Below, piece after piece: positions 18,455 through 28,354 of a stretch of 64,000 nt of DNA; position 1 is the first letter of the stretch, and every line of letters begins with the position of its first letter. This DNA comes from Rhodoligotrophos sp. CJ14 (GTDB taxonomy: Bacteria > Pseudomonadota > Alphaproteobacteria > Rhizobiales > Im1). A program made the position numbers and the translations under genes. The DNA is taken from NCBI RefSeq assembly GCF_038811545.1, contig NZ_CP133319.1:4662001-4726000 (forward strand), in the 5' to 3' direction. The notes beneath the pieces were generated by a model. That model searched no databases. It had not been told where the DNA came from and worked only from the letters and a program-made list of their open reading frames with translations.

Positions 18455-19072
18455 ATGTCAACCCGCCGACGCCGCACCGGCGATAATTCGGAAGTGGAGA
18501 TCGCACCGGCTTTAGGCAAGACCATCCAGCGGCTCCGGAAGGCCTACAACATGTCCTTAGGTGAGCTCTCCGAGCAATCGGGTGTTGCCAAGTCCATCAT
18601 ATCCCAGATCGAGCGCAACGAGACCAATCCGACCATCGGCACGGTCTGGCGCCTATCCCGCGCGCTTGATATTACCCTGGACGAGGCCCTCAAGGTCGAC
18701 ACGCGGGAAAACTTCCTTCAGCATCAGACCCGGGCTGGCATTCCGGTGCTCACCAGCGAGGATGGCCTGTGCACGCTGTTCATTATTGGTGCGCTGCCCC
18801 TTGTTGAATTTTTCCAGGTCTATGACTTTCACAGCAAGCCGGGCGCGGTGCTGGAGTCTGATCCCCACCAGGCCGGTTCCGAGGAGCATCTCTCGGTGCT
18901 CTCGGGCACTCTCGAGGTGACCATCGATGCCGAAACGCGCACGATCAGGGCGGGCGAGACCTTGCGTTACCGGGGCGATCGTGCTCATCGCATTCACAAT
19001 CCCGGCAGCGAAGACGCTCATGCGACAATGGTGGTCGTGCTGAGAACACCTGTGTCGGAGGACAAGGGCTAG
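18455..19072 (+). CDS. XRE-family regulator with cupin domain
   Basis: The 205-residue protein has an XRE helix-turn-helix (about residues 18-75: TIQRLRKAYNMSLGELSEQS, GVAKSIISQIERNETNPTI) and a C-terminal cupin (about 110-195, with EEHLSVLSGTLEV, AGETLRYRGDRAHRIHNPG). Regulators of this kind sense a small molecule through the cupin and commonly control a neighbouring catabolic gene. The obvious candidate is the betaine-aldehyde-dehydrogenase-like gene 102 bases downstream. The ATG at 18455 has GAGGAAA at 18441-18447 as its ribosome binding site; the upstream ATG at 18434 has none. Confidence 0.9.
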   Translation: MSTRRRRTGDNSEVEIAPALGKTIQRLRKAYNMSLGELSEQSGVAKSIISQIERNETNPTIGTVWRLSRALDITLDEALKVDTRENFLQHQTRAGIPVLTSEDGLCTLFIIGALPLVEFFQVYDFHSKPGAVLESDPHQAGSEEHLSVLSGTLEVTIDAETRTIRAGETLRYRGDRAHRIHNPGSEDAHATMVVVLRTPVSEDKG

Positions 19073-19174
19073 GCTTCGTTGCGGTCTGTGCTGCGAGGCC
19101 GGTCGCGGCGGTTGATGCTGCCCTGACCTGCTGGGCTTGCACTGCGACCTGCCTGGACGAATTGGGAAGCCCAA

Positions 19175-20638
19175 GTGAGCCCGCCATCGAAGATTGAGAA
19201 CTATATCGGAGGCACCTATCGCCCATCGGCCGGCAACGAGCGTTTCGAAACCCGCAATCCTGCCACCGGTGAAGTCCTGGCTGTCATTGAACAAGCCGTT
19301 GTGGCCGACCTCGAGGCAGCCCTCGAATCTGCCGATGCAGGCCTCGCACAATGGCGTGAGCTGACCGGCGCCGAGCGTGGCCGAATTTTGCGCAGAGCTG
19401 CGGATCTGTTGCGGGCACGCAATGAAGACCTTGCCAGGCTGGAGGTGCTCGATACGGGCAAGCCGCTGCAGGAAGCTCTCGCGGTCGATATTCTCTCTGG
19501 CGCTGATTGTCTGGAATACTTTGGCGGGATTGCCCCGGCCATTCATGGCGATCATTACCAGCTCGGCGCCAATTTCGCCTATACGCGACGCGAAGCCTTA
19601 GGCGTCTGCGCCGGGATCGGGGCGTGGAACTACCCCATGCAGATCGCCTGCTGGAAATCCGCACCGGCTCTTGCCTGCGGCAATGCCATGATCTTCAAGC
19701 CGGCCGAGCTCACGCCGCTGACCGCCGCCAAGCTCGCGGAAATCTATACCGAAGCGGGTCTGCCTCCGGGTGTCTTCAACGTCGTCCAGGGTGATGCCCG
19801 CGTCGGGCGCTGGCTCACCTCGGCGCCGGGCATCGCCAAGGTCTCGCTCACAGGCGAGGTCGGCACGGGTAAGGCGGTCATGGCCGCCGCCGCTGGAACT
19901 CTGAAGCAGGTCACCTTGGAGCTCGGCGGCAAGTCGCCCATCATCATTTTCGATGACGCGGATCTCGATTCTGCCGTGTCGGGCGCCATTCTTGGCAACT
20001 TCTACACCCAGGGCGAAATCTGCTCCAACGGAACCCGTGTCTTTGTCCAGCGGCCGGTGCTCGATGCATTTCTCTCCAAGGTCACGACCCGTGCAGAGCG
20101 GATCCGGATCGGCAATCCCATGGATCCGGAAACCCAGCTCGGCGCTATGATCTCCGAAGACCACGGACGCAAGGTCATGGCCTATATCGAGGCAGGCAAG
20201 CGGGAGGGAGCCCGCCTGGTCTGCGGCGGCAGGCGTGCTACCGTGCAGGGCTGTGAGCAAGGCTGGTTCATCGAGCCGACCATCTTCACCGACTGCACGG
20301 ACGACATGACCATCGTCCGTGAGGAAATCTTCGGGCCGGTGATGTCTGTCTTAAGCTTCGAGACCGAGGACGAGGTGATCGTGCGGGCCAATGACACTCT
20401 TTTCGGCCTGTCGGCGGGCGTGTTCACCAGGGACCTTACGCGCGGGCATCGCGTCATCGCGGCGCTCGAGGCTGGCACCTGCTGGATCAACACCTATAAC
20501 ATCACACCCATCGAAATCCCGTTCGGCGGCTACAAGCAGTCGGGAATCGGCCGGGAGAATTCTCTAGCCGCGATCAATCACTACACCCAACTCAAGACGG
20601 TCTATGTAGAAACGGGCAAGCTCTCGGCACCTTATTGA
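19175..20638 (+). CDS. betB: Betaine aldehyde dehydrogenase-like enzyme
   Basis: The 487-residue enzyme matches BetB along its length; BetB oxidises betaine aldehyde to glycine betaine, an osmoprotectant. Asn152 (GAWNYP), Glu249 (LELGGKSP) and Cys283 (ICSNGTRVF) are all present, and [11 protein letters not shown] and [12 protein letters not shown] are intact. Two usually invariant glycine-rich turns differ slightly (LTGEVGTGK for FTGGV, GEIC for GQVC). The start is a GTG with a weak GGGAAG upstream. No choline dehydrogenase or choline transporter gene is near, so the substrate could be another amino-aldehyde. The XRE-cupin regulator upstream probably controls it. Confidence 0.8.
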   Translation: MSPPSKIENYIGGTYRPSAGNERFETRNPATGEVLAVIEQAVVADLEAALESADAGLAQWRELTGAERGRILRRAADLLRARNEDLARLEVLDTGKPLQEALAVDILSGADCLEYFGGIAPAIHGDHYQLGANFAYTRREALGVCAGIGAWNYPMQIACWKSAPALACGNAMIFKPAELTPLTAAKLAEIYTEAGLPPGVFNVVQGDARVGRWLTSAPGIAKVSLTGEVGTGKAVMAAAAGTLKQVTLELGGKSPIIIFDDADLDSAVSGAILGNFYTQGEICSNGTRVFVQRPVLDAFLSKVTTRAERIRIGNPMDPETQLGAMISEDHGRKVMAYIEAGKREGARLVCGGRRATVQGCEQGWFIEPTIFTDCTDDMTIVREEIFGPVMSVLSFETEDEVIVRANDTLFGLSAGVFTRDLTRGHRVIAALEAGTCWINTYNITPIEIPFGGYKQSGIGRENSLAAINHYTQLKTVYVETGKLSAPY

Positions 20639-20694
20639 GGTGCTGCTCCAAAAACCGGGAACATTTGTCCAATGGTGGCGTTTTCCCGGGCATG

Positions 20695-20856
20695 ATGACC
20701 GACAGGAACACCGAAACCGAACATGACGCCAGGCCGACCCTCTCACCCAACGAGGCGAGGCAGGCTGAACCGCGGCACAATGTAAGAATTGTGCTGTTTA
20801 CCGCTTTGATATTAGTCGTCGTTAGTTTCTCGATATTGTTCTTCTCGTATCAATAA
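20695..20856 (+). CDS. Small single-pass membrane protein
   Basis: A 53-residue product starts MTDRNTETEHDARPTLSPNE, has a short polar region, and ends in one membrane helix (IVLFTALILVVVSFSILFF). Small proteins of this build, with an SPNEARQ-like stretch before the helix, occur widely in rhizobia by my recall, without known function. The ATG at 20692 or 20695 is used; the frame is open further up but that part reads as chance sequence. It lies between betB and the kinase gene on the same strand. Confidence 0.6.
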   Translation: MTDRNTETEHDARPTLSPNEARQAEPRHNVRIVLFTALILVVVSFSILFFSYQ

Positions 20857-20952
20857 GAGGGGGGCAGCCACCGGCTCTCTGCCTCTCTTCGCGGGAAGTC
20901 GAGCTGTCGCGGCGGCTGAAATGTCGAGAGATCCGGCGGATGCACCTGCACG

Positions 20953-22032
20953 ATGCTTTTTCGTGACATTCCGACGATGAACCAGCAAGACCAGATCCAG
21001 CATCTGATCAGCGCCGCGGAATGTGCACATATTTCAGTGTTCGTGCAGGACCGCGACCTGCGTTATGTCTGGATGGTCAACCCACCATTGGGGCTTGAAC
21101 CGGACTGCTTTATGGGCCGTACCGATGCTGAGCTGTTCAGCAAAACGACGGTGGCCCAGCTTGAGCCCATCAAACACAAAGTGATGCTGACGGGGCGCCG
21201 TCGGCGCGATGACGTTTTCGTCGATCTGCCCACTGGGGAGCGGCGCTGGTACAGTGTCTGCGTTGACGCTTGGCGCTTGCCCGATGGCACCGTAGCCGGG
21301 GTGAGTGGCTCCTGGATCGACGTTACAGAGCAGCGGCGGCTGGATGAGCGCATCCTGGTGCTCATGCGCGAGGTGGCGCATCGCTCCAAGAATATGCTGT
21401 CCATCGTGCAGGGGCTCGCGAATCAGACGGCGAAGACCAGCGCCAATGTGAGAGACTTCATTGGCAAGTTCACCGGGCGCTTGCTATCCCTTGGCCACGC
21501 GCAGGATCTGCTCACCGCCACGGACTGGCGCGGAGCCTCCATTGCCGAGCTGGTCAAGTTTCAGCTTGGCCCCTATCTCGACGCCTATGGCAACCGGATA
21601 GAAACCCGGGGCAGGCGGCTCATGCTAAAATCGAACGCGGCCCAATATTTAGGGCTGGCCTTGCATGAGCTGGTCACGAATGCCGTGAAGCATGGAACCT
21701 TGTCGGAACCCGGGGGAACCGTATCCCTGGCCTGGCGGCTGATCGCCTCCAAATCCGATGGAAAGCAGTATTTCGTGCTGGTTTGGAACGAGCGAGGCCG
21801 CAAGAAGCTAATGTCGGATTGGGAGGGAGGGAGCGGCGGTTTCGGCCGAACCATGCTGACCCGAATCGCACCGCAGGCGGTGCAAGGCGAAGCAACGATA
21901 CGGTTCAGGCCGGAAGGCATTATCTACCGGTTGACCGCACCGCTGGAAGAGATCGTGGTGAATGGTTGGATTTATCGCAAGGCCGCCGGCTATCCATCCG
22001 GCGGTGATACACCGCCGGAGCTTGAAAGGTGA
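20953..22032 (+). CDS. HWE-family sensor histidine kinase with PAS domain
   Basis: The 359-residue protein has an N-terminal PAS domain (about 12-128, ending SGSWIDVTEQRRLDE) and an HWE-type kinase core. His143 in MREVAHRSKNMLSIVQGL is the phosphorylated residue, His238-Glu239 in LALHELVTNAVKHG the N box, and Trp278-x-Glu280 in VWNERG the WxE motif that names the family. There is no membrane segment, so it senses inside the cell. HWE kinases are typical of alphaproteobacteria and often feed the general stress response; no response regulator gene is next to it. Confidence 0.92.
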   Translation: MLFRDIPTMNQQDQIQHLISAAECAHISVFVQDRDLRYVWMVNPPLGLEPDCFMGRTDAELFSKTTVAQLEPIKHKVMLTGRRRRDDVFVDLPTGERRWYSVCVDAWRLPDGTVAGVSGSWIDVTEQRRLDERILVLMREVAHRSKNMLSIVQGLANQTAKTSANVRDFIGKFTGRLLSLGHAQDLLTATDWRGASIAELVKFQLGPYLDAYGNRIETRGRRLMLKSNAAQYLGLALHELVTNAVKHGTLSEPGGTVSLAWRLIASKSDGKQYFVLVWNERGRKKLMSDWEGGSGGFGRTMLTRIAPQAVQGEATIRFRPEGIIYRLTAPLEEIVVNGWIYRKAAGYPSGGDTPPELER

Positions 22033-22072
22033 GGTCCTTCTCTGATGGCGACCGATCTGAGCTCTTGATCAT

Positions 22073-23494
22073 TCAGAAGAAGAACCATGCCCCGAATTGG
22101 CCGCGGATATTATCGCCCCGTCGCACTCTGCCAGTGTCCGCAGCATCATAATATTCTCTCTCCGCATAGATGATTTCCCAGCCGAGCCGCAGCTCGTTCA
22201 CGGGATTCCAGATGATATTGCCATGGATGCTCATCACCTCTCGGTTGAGGTGATTGGCGGGAGCGCCCAGTATTGCTGCGTGCTTGATGTCACCGCGATC
22301 GGGTCTTGCCATACCCCAACCGATATTCACGCTCGTCGTATCGGTGACCGGGATGCCTACGCCAGCAAACAGACCCAGCGCCGAAATGGTCGACATCTTG
22401 CCCGTGGTTGGGTCGACCCAATAGGCAGGCCCGTTGCCAAGGATGTAATTCCCGACCCCATCTCCGTAGATGACGCTCGTCGAAAACGTTGCAAGGTCGG
22501 CGAGATTGATCGTTGCGGCGCCCTGGACCACCCATCCCAGCGCATCATCGCTGCGGAATGCGCCAAGCTGCCTTTCCGTCACGAATCGCCGGCCGGCTGC
22601 TGAGATAAGGAATTGATGGCCGCCTGGCGAATCATATTGCCAGCGTCCGCTGACATCCGGCATGTCATCATTTCGCCCGCGAGCGTAGATCCACTCATTC
22701 TCACCGCTTGAATCCTCTACGGCCACGGCGAAGGTTTGTGGTCCGTTGCGATAAGTGAGCCGGAGCTGTCCCACCCGGGTTGTGCCGAGAAGTCCAACCG
22801 GCCCGTTGAAGTCGACTGTGGTGATGCCGGTGATCAGCGACATGAAGTTGCGCCATGTCTGACCCGCACCGAATGTCCAATTGGGCGTGATGTCCCATTC
22901 ACCCCAGGCGTGCCGCATACGGAAGTCGACACCGCCGAAACTGCCACCGCTATAGAAGTCGCCTTCTATGAGAGTGCGAATCTGACCAATTGCCGTGTCC
23001 GATTTGGACTGAATGCGGAAGCGAGTCTGGCGAGCATGGAGCCGGACATGTTTCCGATCATATCGATCATCGAAAATTTGGGAATAGTCGAAATAGTCTC
23101 CCAGGTCCTGGCGGAAGTCATAGATGAAATCGCCTTTCACATAGCCTGAGACCGTCACTTCGTGGACCGGGGTGGGCAAATCCGCGGTTGGCGTCACCGC
23201 GATCGTCAGTCCGCGGCTGCTGGGCAGCCAGTCGCCCGCACGATCAACCGTCCAGTTGGATGCTGCTCCCGTTCCACGCTGTAATGTGATGGCACTCGGC
23301 GTCCTGGAGGGCACGACGCTCGGCTCGTGCGTGCTTTCCTCGTCCTGAGCGGCTTCAAGCTCGATGATGCGGCTTTCGAGAGCGTTGAGCTCTGCCGTTA
23401 AGGCTGCGAGCTCGTCGGCCTCGGCAGCAATGCCTGTTGCGCACAACGCGGCGCCGGCGAGCGCCAATGTCCTGACTCTGTGCTCGATGTCCAT
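22073..23494 (-). CDS. DcaP-like trimeric outer-membrane porin
   Basis: The 473-residue precursor has a signal peptide (cleavage likely after AAEA near residue 26), then a coiled coil (LAALTAELNALESRIIELE), then a beta-barrel beginning VSGYVKGDFIYDF. It ends in GQFGAWFFF, the aromatic C-terminus read by the BAM machinery. These features fit the DcaP family of trimeric porins for small, often anionic, solutes. I use the ATG at 23494 because GGAGG stands 6 bases before it; a longer frame to 23647 has no signal peptide at its start. It is convergent with the HWE kinase gene. Confidence 0.85.
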   Translation of the reverse strand: MDIEHRVRTLALAGAALCATGIAAEADELAALTAELNALESRIIELEAAQDEESTHEPSVVPSRTPSAITLQRGTGAASNWTVDRAGDWLPSSRGLTIAVTPTADLPTPVHEVTVSGYVKGDFIYDFRQDLGDYFDYSQIFDDRYDRKHVRLHARQTRFRIQSKSDTAIGQIRTLIEGDFYSGGSFGGVDFRMRHAWGEWDITPNWTFGAGQTWRNFMSLITGITTVDFNGPVGLLGTTRVGQLRLTYRNGPQTFAVAVEDSSGENEWIYARGRNDDMPDVSGRWQYDSPGGHQFLISAAGRRFVTERQLGAFRSDDALGWVVQGAATINLADLATFSTSVIYGDGVGNYILGNGPAYWVDPTTGKMSTISALGLFAGVGIPVTDTTSVNIGWGMARPDRGDIKHAAILGAPANHLNREVMSIHGNIIWNPVNELRLGWEIIYAEREYYDAADTGRVRRGDNIRGQFGAWFFF

Positions 23495-23671
23495 CTCTGT
23501 CCTCCGCGTTGCTTTGACCGATGCCGGTTTTGCGTGCGGGCGTTCGGTTATGCAACTTATGCGAGAATAGAGGGCTAGAGTCACATTTTTGAAGTCTATT
23601 AACGAATAGTTTCTCTTCTTCGATCGGCAGCGTGGTCCGAAAGTCACAATCGGATCGATCGAGCATGAGCC

Positions 23672-23693
23672 CCTGGTTAGAAAAAGAACCAGG
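23672..23693 (-). other. Hairpin over the end of the small secreted-protein gene
   Basis: CCTGGTT (23672-23678) and AACCAGG (23687-23693) form a 7-bp stem around an A-rich 8-base loop that covers the last codons and stop of the gene at 23677. No T run follows on the minus strand. It may weaken read-through into the porin gene or may be chance. Confidence 0.3.
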
Positions 23694-24000
23694 CGCCGAA
23701 CTGGCTCTTTAGATCACTGGTCGAGTTCTGCCGCGCGGGGTCGGCCGCGGAGAGGGCAGTATTGCCGTGATGGCCTTCTGACACCTTCGCGTAATGCGAG
23801 GAGGGAATCGTGCTCATTTTGCGCTGCAGCCAGGCGGGAATGAGAGTGTTCCGGGCCGCAGGTCCCGCTGAGCTCTCGGCAGGCAGAAAAACCTCTCCCC
23901 GTGCTGTGTTGATGTCTTCCGCAGCGCATTGTGTGGAGATCAGCGCCAATCCGACACATGAAATAACCGACCGGCGAAGCACCTCTATGCTACGACCCAT
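23677..24000 (-). CDS. Small secreted protein with porin-type C-terminus
   Basis: The 107-residue product has a good signal peptide (arginines, then a hydrophobic stretch ending QCAAED) and a mature part of about 80 polar residues. It ends SQFGAWFFF, the same last eight residues as the porin downstream, but has no room for a barrel. At the DNA level the shared tail differs at most third positions, so it is not a fresh copy and seems selected as protein. GAGGGT precedes the ATG by about 8 bases. It may be an old internally deleted porin or a small outer-membrane partner of the porin. Confidence 0.6.
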   Translation of the reverse strand: MGRSIEVLRRSVISCVGLALISTQCAAEDINTARGEVFLPAESSAGPAARNTLIPAWLQRKMSTIPSSHYAKVSEGHHGNTALSAADPARQNSTSDLKSQFGAWFFF

Positions 24001-24175
24001 TAAATGACCCTCGCGGAAACCGGCCGCGCAACGGCACGAACAGAAATGTCGAACTCACACGCACTGCGTGTATTCTGGGAAAATTGCTATAAGCCTTAGT
24101 AAACAGCCCTCGCTGCAGGCGTGTGGCAGCGCGCCTGACCTCGCGTTTAGCGATTCGAAGAAAGGCGGAAGCGCT

Positions 24176-25033
24176 CTAGCTCAGGAAGCTCACAATCGCT
24201 TGCGCTGCATCCGGCTCGTCAAGGAATGGGGCATGCCCCCGGCCGGGGATGGTGAGAGCAGCGACCCGATGATGCCGGGCCACCATGCGCCGGAGGGTAA
24301 GGGGCGAGAGCAGGTCGGATGCCGCACCCCGGATGACCAGCACTGGGCGCGCGGCGAGCGCATCGAAAGGCTGCCAGAGCGCGGGCAGGAGCCCGGCCCG
24401 GAGTGATGCCTCATCAGGCAGGGTATTGGCCAGAAGCGGGTCGTAATCGAGCACGGGGCGGCCGTGATCATCCCGATAAAGGCGGCGCGCAAATTCCAGC
24501 CAATCCTCCCGGCTCAGCCCTGTGAACTCGGGGAACCTCAGCGCAAGCTCTGCCGTAGCCTTAGCCCAGTCGGGAGCGGGTTGCCGTCCCACATGGCCCT
24601 TGATCCTGATCAGGCCGTCAGCCTCGATCACCGGGCCAATATCGTTGAGGACACAGCGCCGGATCAGCATCGGCGCGGCCATTGCCATCAGCATCGCGAT
24701 GATGCCGCCGCGCGATGTACCGATGATATCGACCTCGCTGAGACCGAGATCCTGCAGCAAGACCAGGATGTCCTGCAGCTCCACCTGGGGCGTATAGAGC
24801 TGCCAGGCGCAGTAATCGGAAAGGCCCCGGCCGCGATAATCCGGCACGATCACGCGTCGGCTTGCTGCTAGCTGTGTGGCGATGGAATGGAAATCCCTGC
24901 CATTGCGGGTGAGGCCCGCAAGGCAGAGAACGGGAGGATGCTGAGCCCGGATCTGCGGCCCGAATTCCCGGGCCACCAGCTTTAGTCCGTCGCCGCTTCG
25001 ATAGGTGATGAGACGCGACGACCTGTCATTCAT
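24176..25033 (-). CDS. Alpha/beta hydrolase
   Basis: This 285-residue alpha/beta-hydrolase-fold enzyme has the nucleophile elbow GTSRGG (Ser near residue 110), an oxyanion region at CLAGLTRNGRDF, and the catalytic histidine in GRGHAPFLDEP near the end. An acidic residue in GAASDLLSP completes the triad. YRGRGLSDY is typical of esterase/lactonase-type members. There is no signal peptide, so it is cytoplasmic. It lies 19 bases after the transglycosylase gene on the same strand. The substrate is not known. Confidence 0.87.
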   Translation of the reverse strand: MNDRSSRLITYRSGDGLKLVAREFGPQIRAQHPPVLCLAGLTRNGRDFHSIATQLAASRRVIVPDYRGRGLSDYCAWQLYTPQVELQDILVLLQDLGLSEVDIIGTSRGGIIAMLMAMAAPMLIRRCVLNDIGPVIEADGLIRIKGHVGRQPAPDWAKATAELALRFPEFTGLSREDWLEFARRLYRDDHGRPVLDYDPLLANTLPDEASLRAGLLPALWQPFDALAARPVLVIRGAASDLLSPLTLRRMVARHHRVAALTIPGRGHAPFLDEPDAAQAIVSFLS

Positions 25034-25052
25034 GCCGAGCCCGTGATGATCC

Positions 25053-27239
25053 CTATTGGCAGGCGATCAGACCGGCAATCGAGGTGACGTTGTTGCAATT
25101 GGCCGCTGCCGGCGCGATGCCGGTGTCATCGCCATTGCCTGTGGCGCGCCCCGCCGCGGCGACGGGCGCCTCGGAAGTCGAGGATGTCATGGCGACAGCT
25201 CCACCACGGGAGATTTCAGCCGTCATGCCCCGGATCGTATTGGGCGCCAATCGCGAGCGATAGACCATGACATTGGCCATGATCTTCTTCACGTAATTGC
25301 GTGTCTCCTCGAACGGGATCGACTCCACCCAGTCCACAGGGTCGATTTCGCCTTTGCGCGGGTCGCCAAACCGGGCATTCCATTCACTCACCCGGCGTGG
25401 TCCCGCATTATAAGCAACCAGCGTCATGATGTACGACCCATCGAAGCCGTCCACCAGATCCTTGAGATGAGCCGTGCCGAGCTGCAGGCTGTAGATCGGA
25501 TCGGTGAGCTTCGACGCGCTGTAGCTTTGCTTGTGCTGACGCGCCACCAGTTGCGCCGTGCCCGGCATGATCTGCATCAGGCCGCGCGCACCCGCACCGC
25601 TTGCGGCGCGTGGGTTGAACTCGCTCTCCTGCCGGATCACCCCATACATCAGAGCCGGATCGACCGGATCGGTGATATGGTTGAATTTCGGAATGGCATT
25701 CACCGGATAGGCATAGGCGCCGAGGTCGAAGCCTTTGCGTGCCGCGAGCCTTGCGCACCGCAGCGCAAGATGCGGGGCATTCATACGCCAGGCAATGGTG
25801 GCAATAGCAGCCGCTTCATCCTGGCTCTGCGCATTGCTGATAGCCGTGCTGAAGAACTGCGGAACCAGCCGGTCGTAACCTGCCTTGTTCAGCAGTTGGG
25901 CTGCGGCCATGAGCTCATTCCTGCTTGCGACCGACGAGACGAAACTGTCCGAGATCTGCGGCACACCGCTAACCGGCAGCGGCTTGTTGCCGGCCCCTAG
26001 ACGGTCGCGGGCGAGCAATCCGTAATAGCTATAGTGATAGCGTGCGGCCGCCGAGAAATGCGCTTGCGCACCGGCTTTGTCGCCCAGCGCGAGCTTCGTG
26101 CGCCCAAGCCAATACTCCGCTTCCGAGATGGTCTCGTCATACTTGGCCTCTCGCCGGAGCTGCTCGAAATGCGGAAGCGCCTGGCGCGCATTCTTGAGAT
26201 AGCGCAGCGAGATCCAGCCTGCGAGGAATTCTCCCTCGTGCAGCCCCGAGCCTTCCGTATATCCATGCGACCGCACCAGGCGATAGGCCTCGGTCCATGC
26301 TTGGGGGGCGTTCGGCGCCAGCGCAAAACGGGCGAGCAGCCGCTTCTCAATCCACCATGCTTCCGGATTGTCGAACTCGCCGGGCGCGGGATTGACCGTT
26401 GCCGCGATTTGCCGTGCTTTCGCTTCCTGGCCGTCGCGCCGGTAATAGCGCACGAGCGGGTAGAGTGCGACCGGTTGGCTGCGTAGGTTCGCCGGCAGGC
26501 TGTTGAGCAGCTTCACGCCGGAGGCGGAGCCCGCAAACAGCGCCTTGACCGCCTGCACCAGTTGGACATGAGCGTTCGAGATGCGAGCAGCCGTCCGCGC
26601 GGCAGCGGCCGTGTCCTGCTCATAGATCAGCCGCACCAGCCGGCGCCGATTATCGCTATCGCTGATGAGCGATCCGAACTCCTGCAGGACCCGCTTCTCG
26701 CCCTCTGCGGAAAAATCGGTCTCGCGCCATGCCTTGCCCACCCAGCGTGCGGCCTCCGTCTTATTTCCTTCCGCGAGATAGAGGCGGGCGAGCGCCAGCA
26801 TTCCCGCAAAGCTCACTGGCTGGTTCCGGGAATAATAGCTGCGCAAGACGGATGCCGAAGGCGGATTGTCGTAGAAGCTGCGCTCGAGCCTACGCATGAT
26901 CAGCGTGCGCTGAGGCCAATCCGGGTTCTCCTGCAGGAAGGCAATGATCCGTTCAGGGCCGACATCGGGCGAACCGCTTTGCACGAACAGCCATTCGACC
27001 ACCTTGCGCTCGATCGGACTGAGCTTGCGCGCAAGGGCCTGCGCCTCATTATGCTTGCCCGACAGCGTGCCACCCACGGCCGCAGCAAAGCTGCCGCTCG
27101 CTTGGGCTGCTGCGGGAATGGAAGCGACCGGGCCTAGAAGAAGCGTGGCCGCTATGCAGGCAGCCAACAGTCCCCGTCTGCGATCGCGCCCCGTTCTCAC
27201 GCGCGAAAACTTGCTGTCGGCAATGACTGGCATGCTCAT
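25053..27239 (-). CDS. Soluble lytic murein transglycosylase
   Basis: This Slt70-like enzyme cleaves peptidoglycan glycan strands to 1,6-anhydro-muropeptides in the periplasm. A signal peptide (GLLAACIAATLLLGPVASI, then AAAQA) leads a long helical superhelix, including a segment with SEAEYWLGRTKLALGDKAGA. The C-terminal catalytic domain has YGVIRQESEFNPRA with the catalytic glutamate, ARGLMQIMPGTAQ, and VAYNAGPRRV. I take the ATG at 27239 (or 27233), which leaves a normal signal peptide of about 45 residues; a frame to 27344 would add 35 residues without a ribosome binding site. The last 60 residues are low-complexity. Confidence 0.9.
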   Translation of the reverse strand: MSMPVIADSKFSRVRTGRDRRRGLLAACIAATLLLGPVASIPAAAQASGSFAAAVGGTLSGKHNEAQALARKLSPIERKVVEWLFVQSGSPDVGPERIIAFLQENPDWPQRTLIMRRLERSFYDNPPSASVLRSYYSRNQPVSFAGMLALARLYLAEGNKTEAARWVGKAWRETDFSAEGEKRVLQEFGSLISDSDNRRRLVRLIYEQDTAAAARTAARISNAHVQLVQAVKALFAGSASGVKLLNSLPANLRSQPVALYPLVRYYRRDGQEAKARQIAATVNPAPGEFDNPEAWWIEKRLLARFALAPNAPQAWTEAYRLVRSHGYTEGSGLHEGEFLAGWISLRYLKNARQALPHFEQLRREAKYDETISEAEYWLGRTKLALGDKAGAQAHFSAAARYHYSYYGLLARDRLGAGNKPLPVSGVPQISDSFVSSVASRNELMAAAQLLNKAGYDRLVPQFFSTAISNAQSQDEAAAIATIAWRMNAPHLALRCARLAARKGFDLGAYAYPVNAIPKFNHITDPVDPALMYGVIRQESEFNPRAASGAGARGLMQIMPGTAQLVARQHKQSYSASKLTDPIYSLQLGTAHLKDLVDGFDGSYIMTLVAYNAGPRRVSEWNARFGDPRKGEIDPVDWVESIPFEETRNYVKKIMANVMVYRSRLAPNTIRGMTAEISRGGAVAMTSSTSEAPVAAAGRATGNGDDTGIAPAAANCNNVTSIAGLIACQ

Positions 27240-27467
27240 GATTGAACCAATGTGACCGAATTCCCCCGAAGACGCGAGCCCTTTTCGAGCGCGGTAAGGC
27301 GCTTTTAAGGGCTGACCGAATATCGTCGAAACTAGTTGCTTCATCGTTACACATACACATCAGAGAGTGGACCAAGCGTCCGACTTGCCGCGACGGGCGT
27401 GAGGGACTATTGTCGCCACACCCTGCAAGGGCCATGCCGTGCAGGCGAAAAAGCTTGGGAGATAAGG

Positions 27468-28346
27468 ATGTTCAAGGGTTCGATCACAGCTTTGATCACC
27501 CCAATGCGCGATGGCGCAGTCGACGAGAAGGCATTTCAGGATTTCGTCGAGTGGCAGATCAAAGAAGGGACCCACGGCATCGTCCCGGTGGGCACAACCG
27601 GTGAATCACCAACGCTTGATCACAACGAGCACGAGCGTGTGATTTCTCTCGCGGTAGAGGCCGCGGCAGGTCGCGTTCCCGTCATGGCCGGCACGGGCTC
27701 GAACAGCACCGATGAGGCGATTTCGCTCACCCGCTTTGCCAAGCAGGCAAAGGCCGACGCGGCGCTCGTCGTCGTGCCCTATTATAACAAGCCGACCCAG
27801 GAGGGGCTCTACCAGCACTTCCGGGCAGTGGCTTCGGCCGCTGATATTCCGATTTTCGTCTATAACGTGCCGAGCCGGACCGTCACCAATATTTCGGTCG
27901 AAACGCTGGCAAGGCTTGCCAAGGACGTGCCGAACATCGTCGGCGTGAAGGATGCCACCTCTGACCTGTCGCGGGCGACGCTCCAGCGCATTCAGATCGG
28001 GCCCGATTTCGTGCAGCTCTCCGGTGAGGATGCGAGCACCTTGGGCTTCATGGCCCATGGCGGCCACGGCGCGATCTCCGTCACAGCCAATGTGGCGCCC
28101 CGTCTCTGTTCTGAATTCCAGGAAGCCTGCTTGGCCGGCGACTTCATCAAGGCTCGTGCGATCCAGGATCGCCTGATGCCCCTGCACGCCGCTTTATTTG
28201 TGGAAACAAGTCCTGCGCCCGTGAAATATGCTGCGAGCCTCTTGGGCCGTGCGACGGCGGAACTGCGTCTGCCCCTCGTTGAGACCACCGAATCCACCCG
28301 CCGGCAGGTTGAGGATGCGATGCGCCATGCTGGCCTGCTCAACTGA
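27468..28346 (+). CDS. dapA: 4-hydroxy-tetrahydrodipicolinate synthase
   Basis: DapA condenses pyruvate with aspartate semialdehyde, the first committed step to lysine and to diaminopimelate for the cell wall. The 292-residue protein has GTTGESPTL, the proton-relay Tyr132 (VYNVPSRT) and the Schiff-base Lys161 (GVKDATSD). The ATG at 27468 has GGGAGA just upstream; the frame is open further up but without family similarity. smpB follows after 8 bases, the usual alphaproteobacterial order. It is divergent from the lytic transglycosylase gene. Confidence 0.96.
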   Translation: MFKGSITALITPMRDGAVDEKAFQDFVEWQIKEGTHGIVPVGTTGESPTLDHNEHERVISLAVEAAAGRVPVMAGTGSNSTDEAISLTRFAKQAKADAALVVVPYYNKPTQEGLYQHFRAVASAADIPIFVYNVPSRTVTNISVETLARLAKDVPNIVGVKDATSDLSRATLQRIQIGPDFVQLSGEDASTLGFMAHGGHGAISVTANVAPRLCSEFQEACLAGDFIKARAIQDRLMPLHAALFVETSPAPVKYAASLLGRATAELRLPLVETTESTRRQVEDAMRHAGLLN

Positions 28347-28354
28347 TAACAGGA

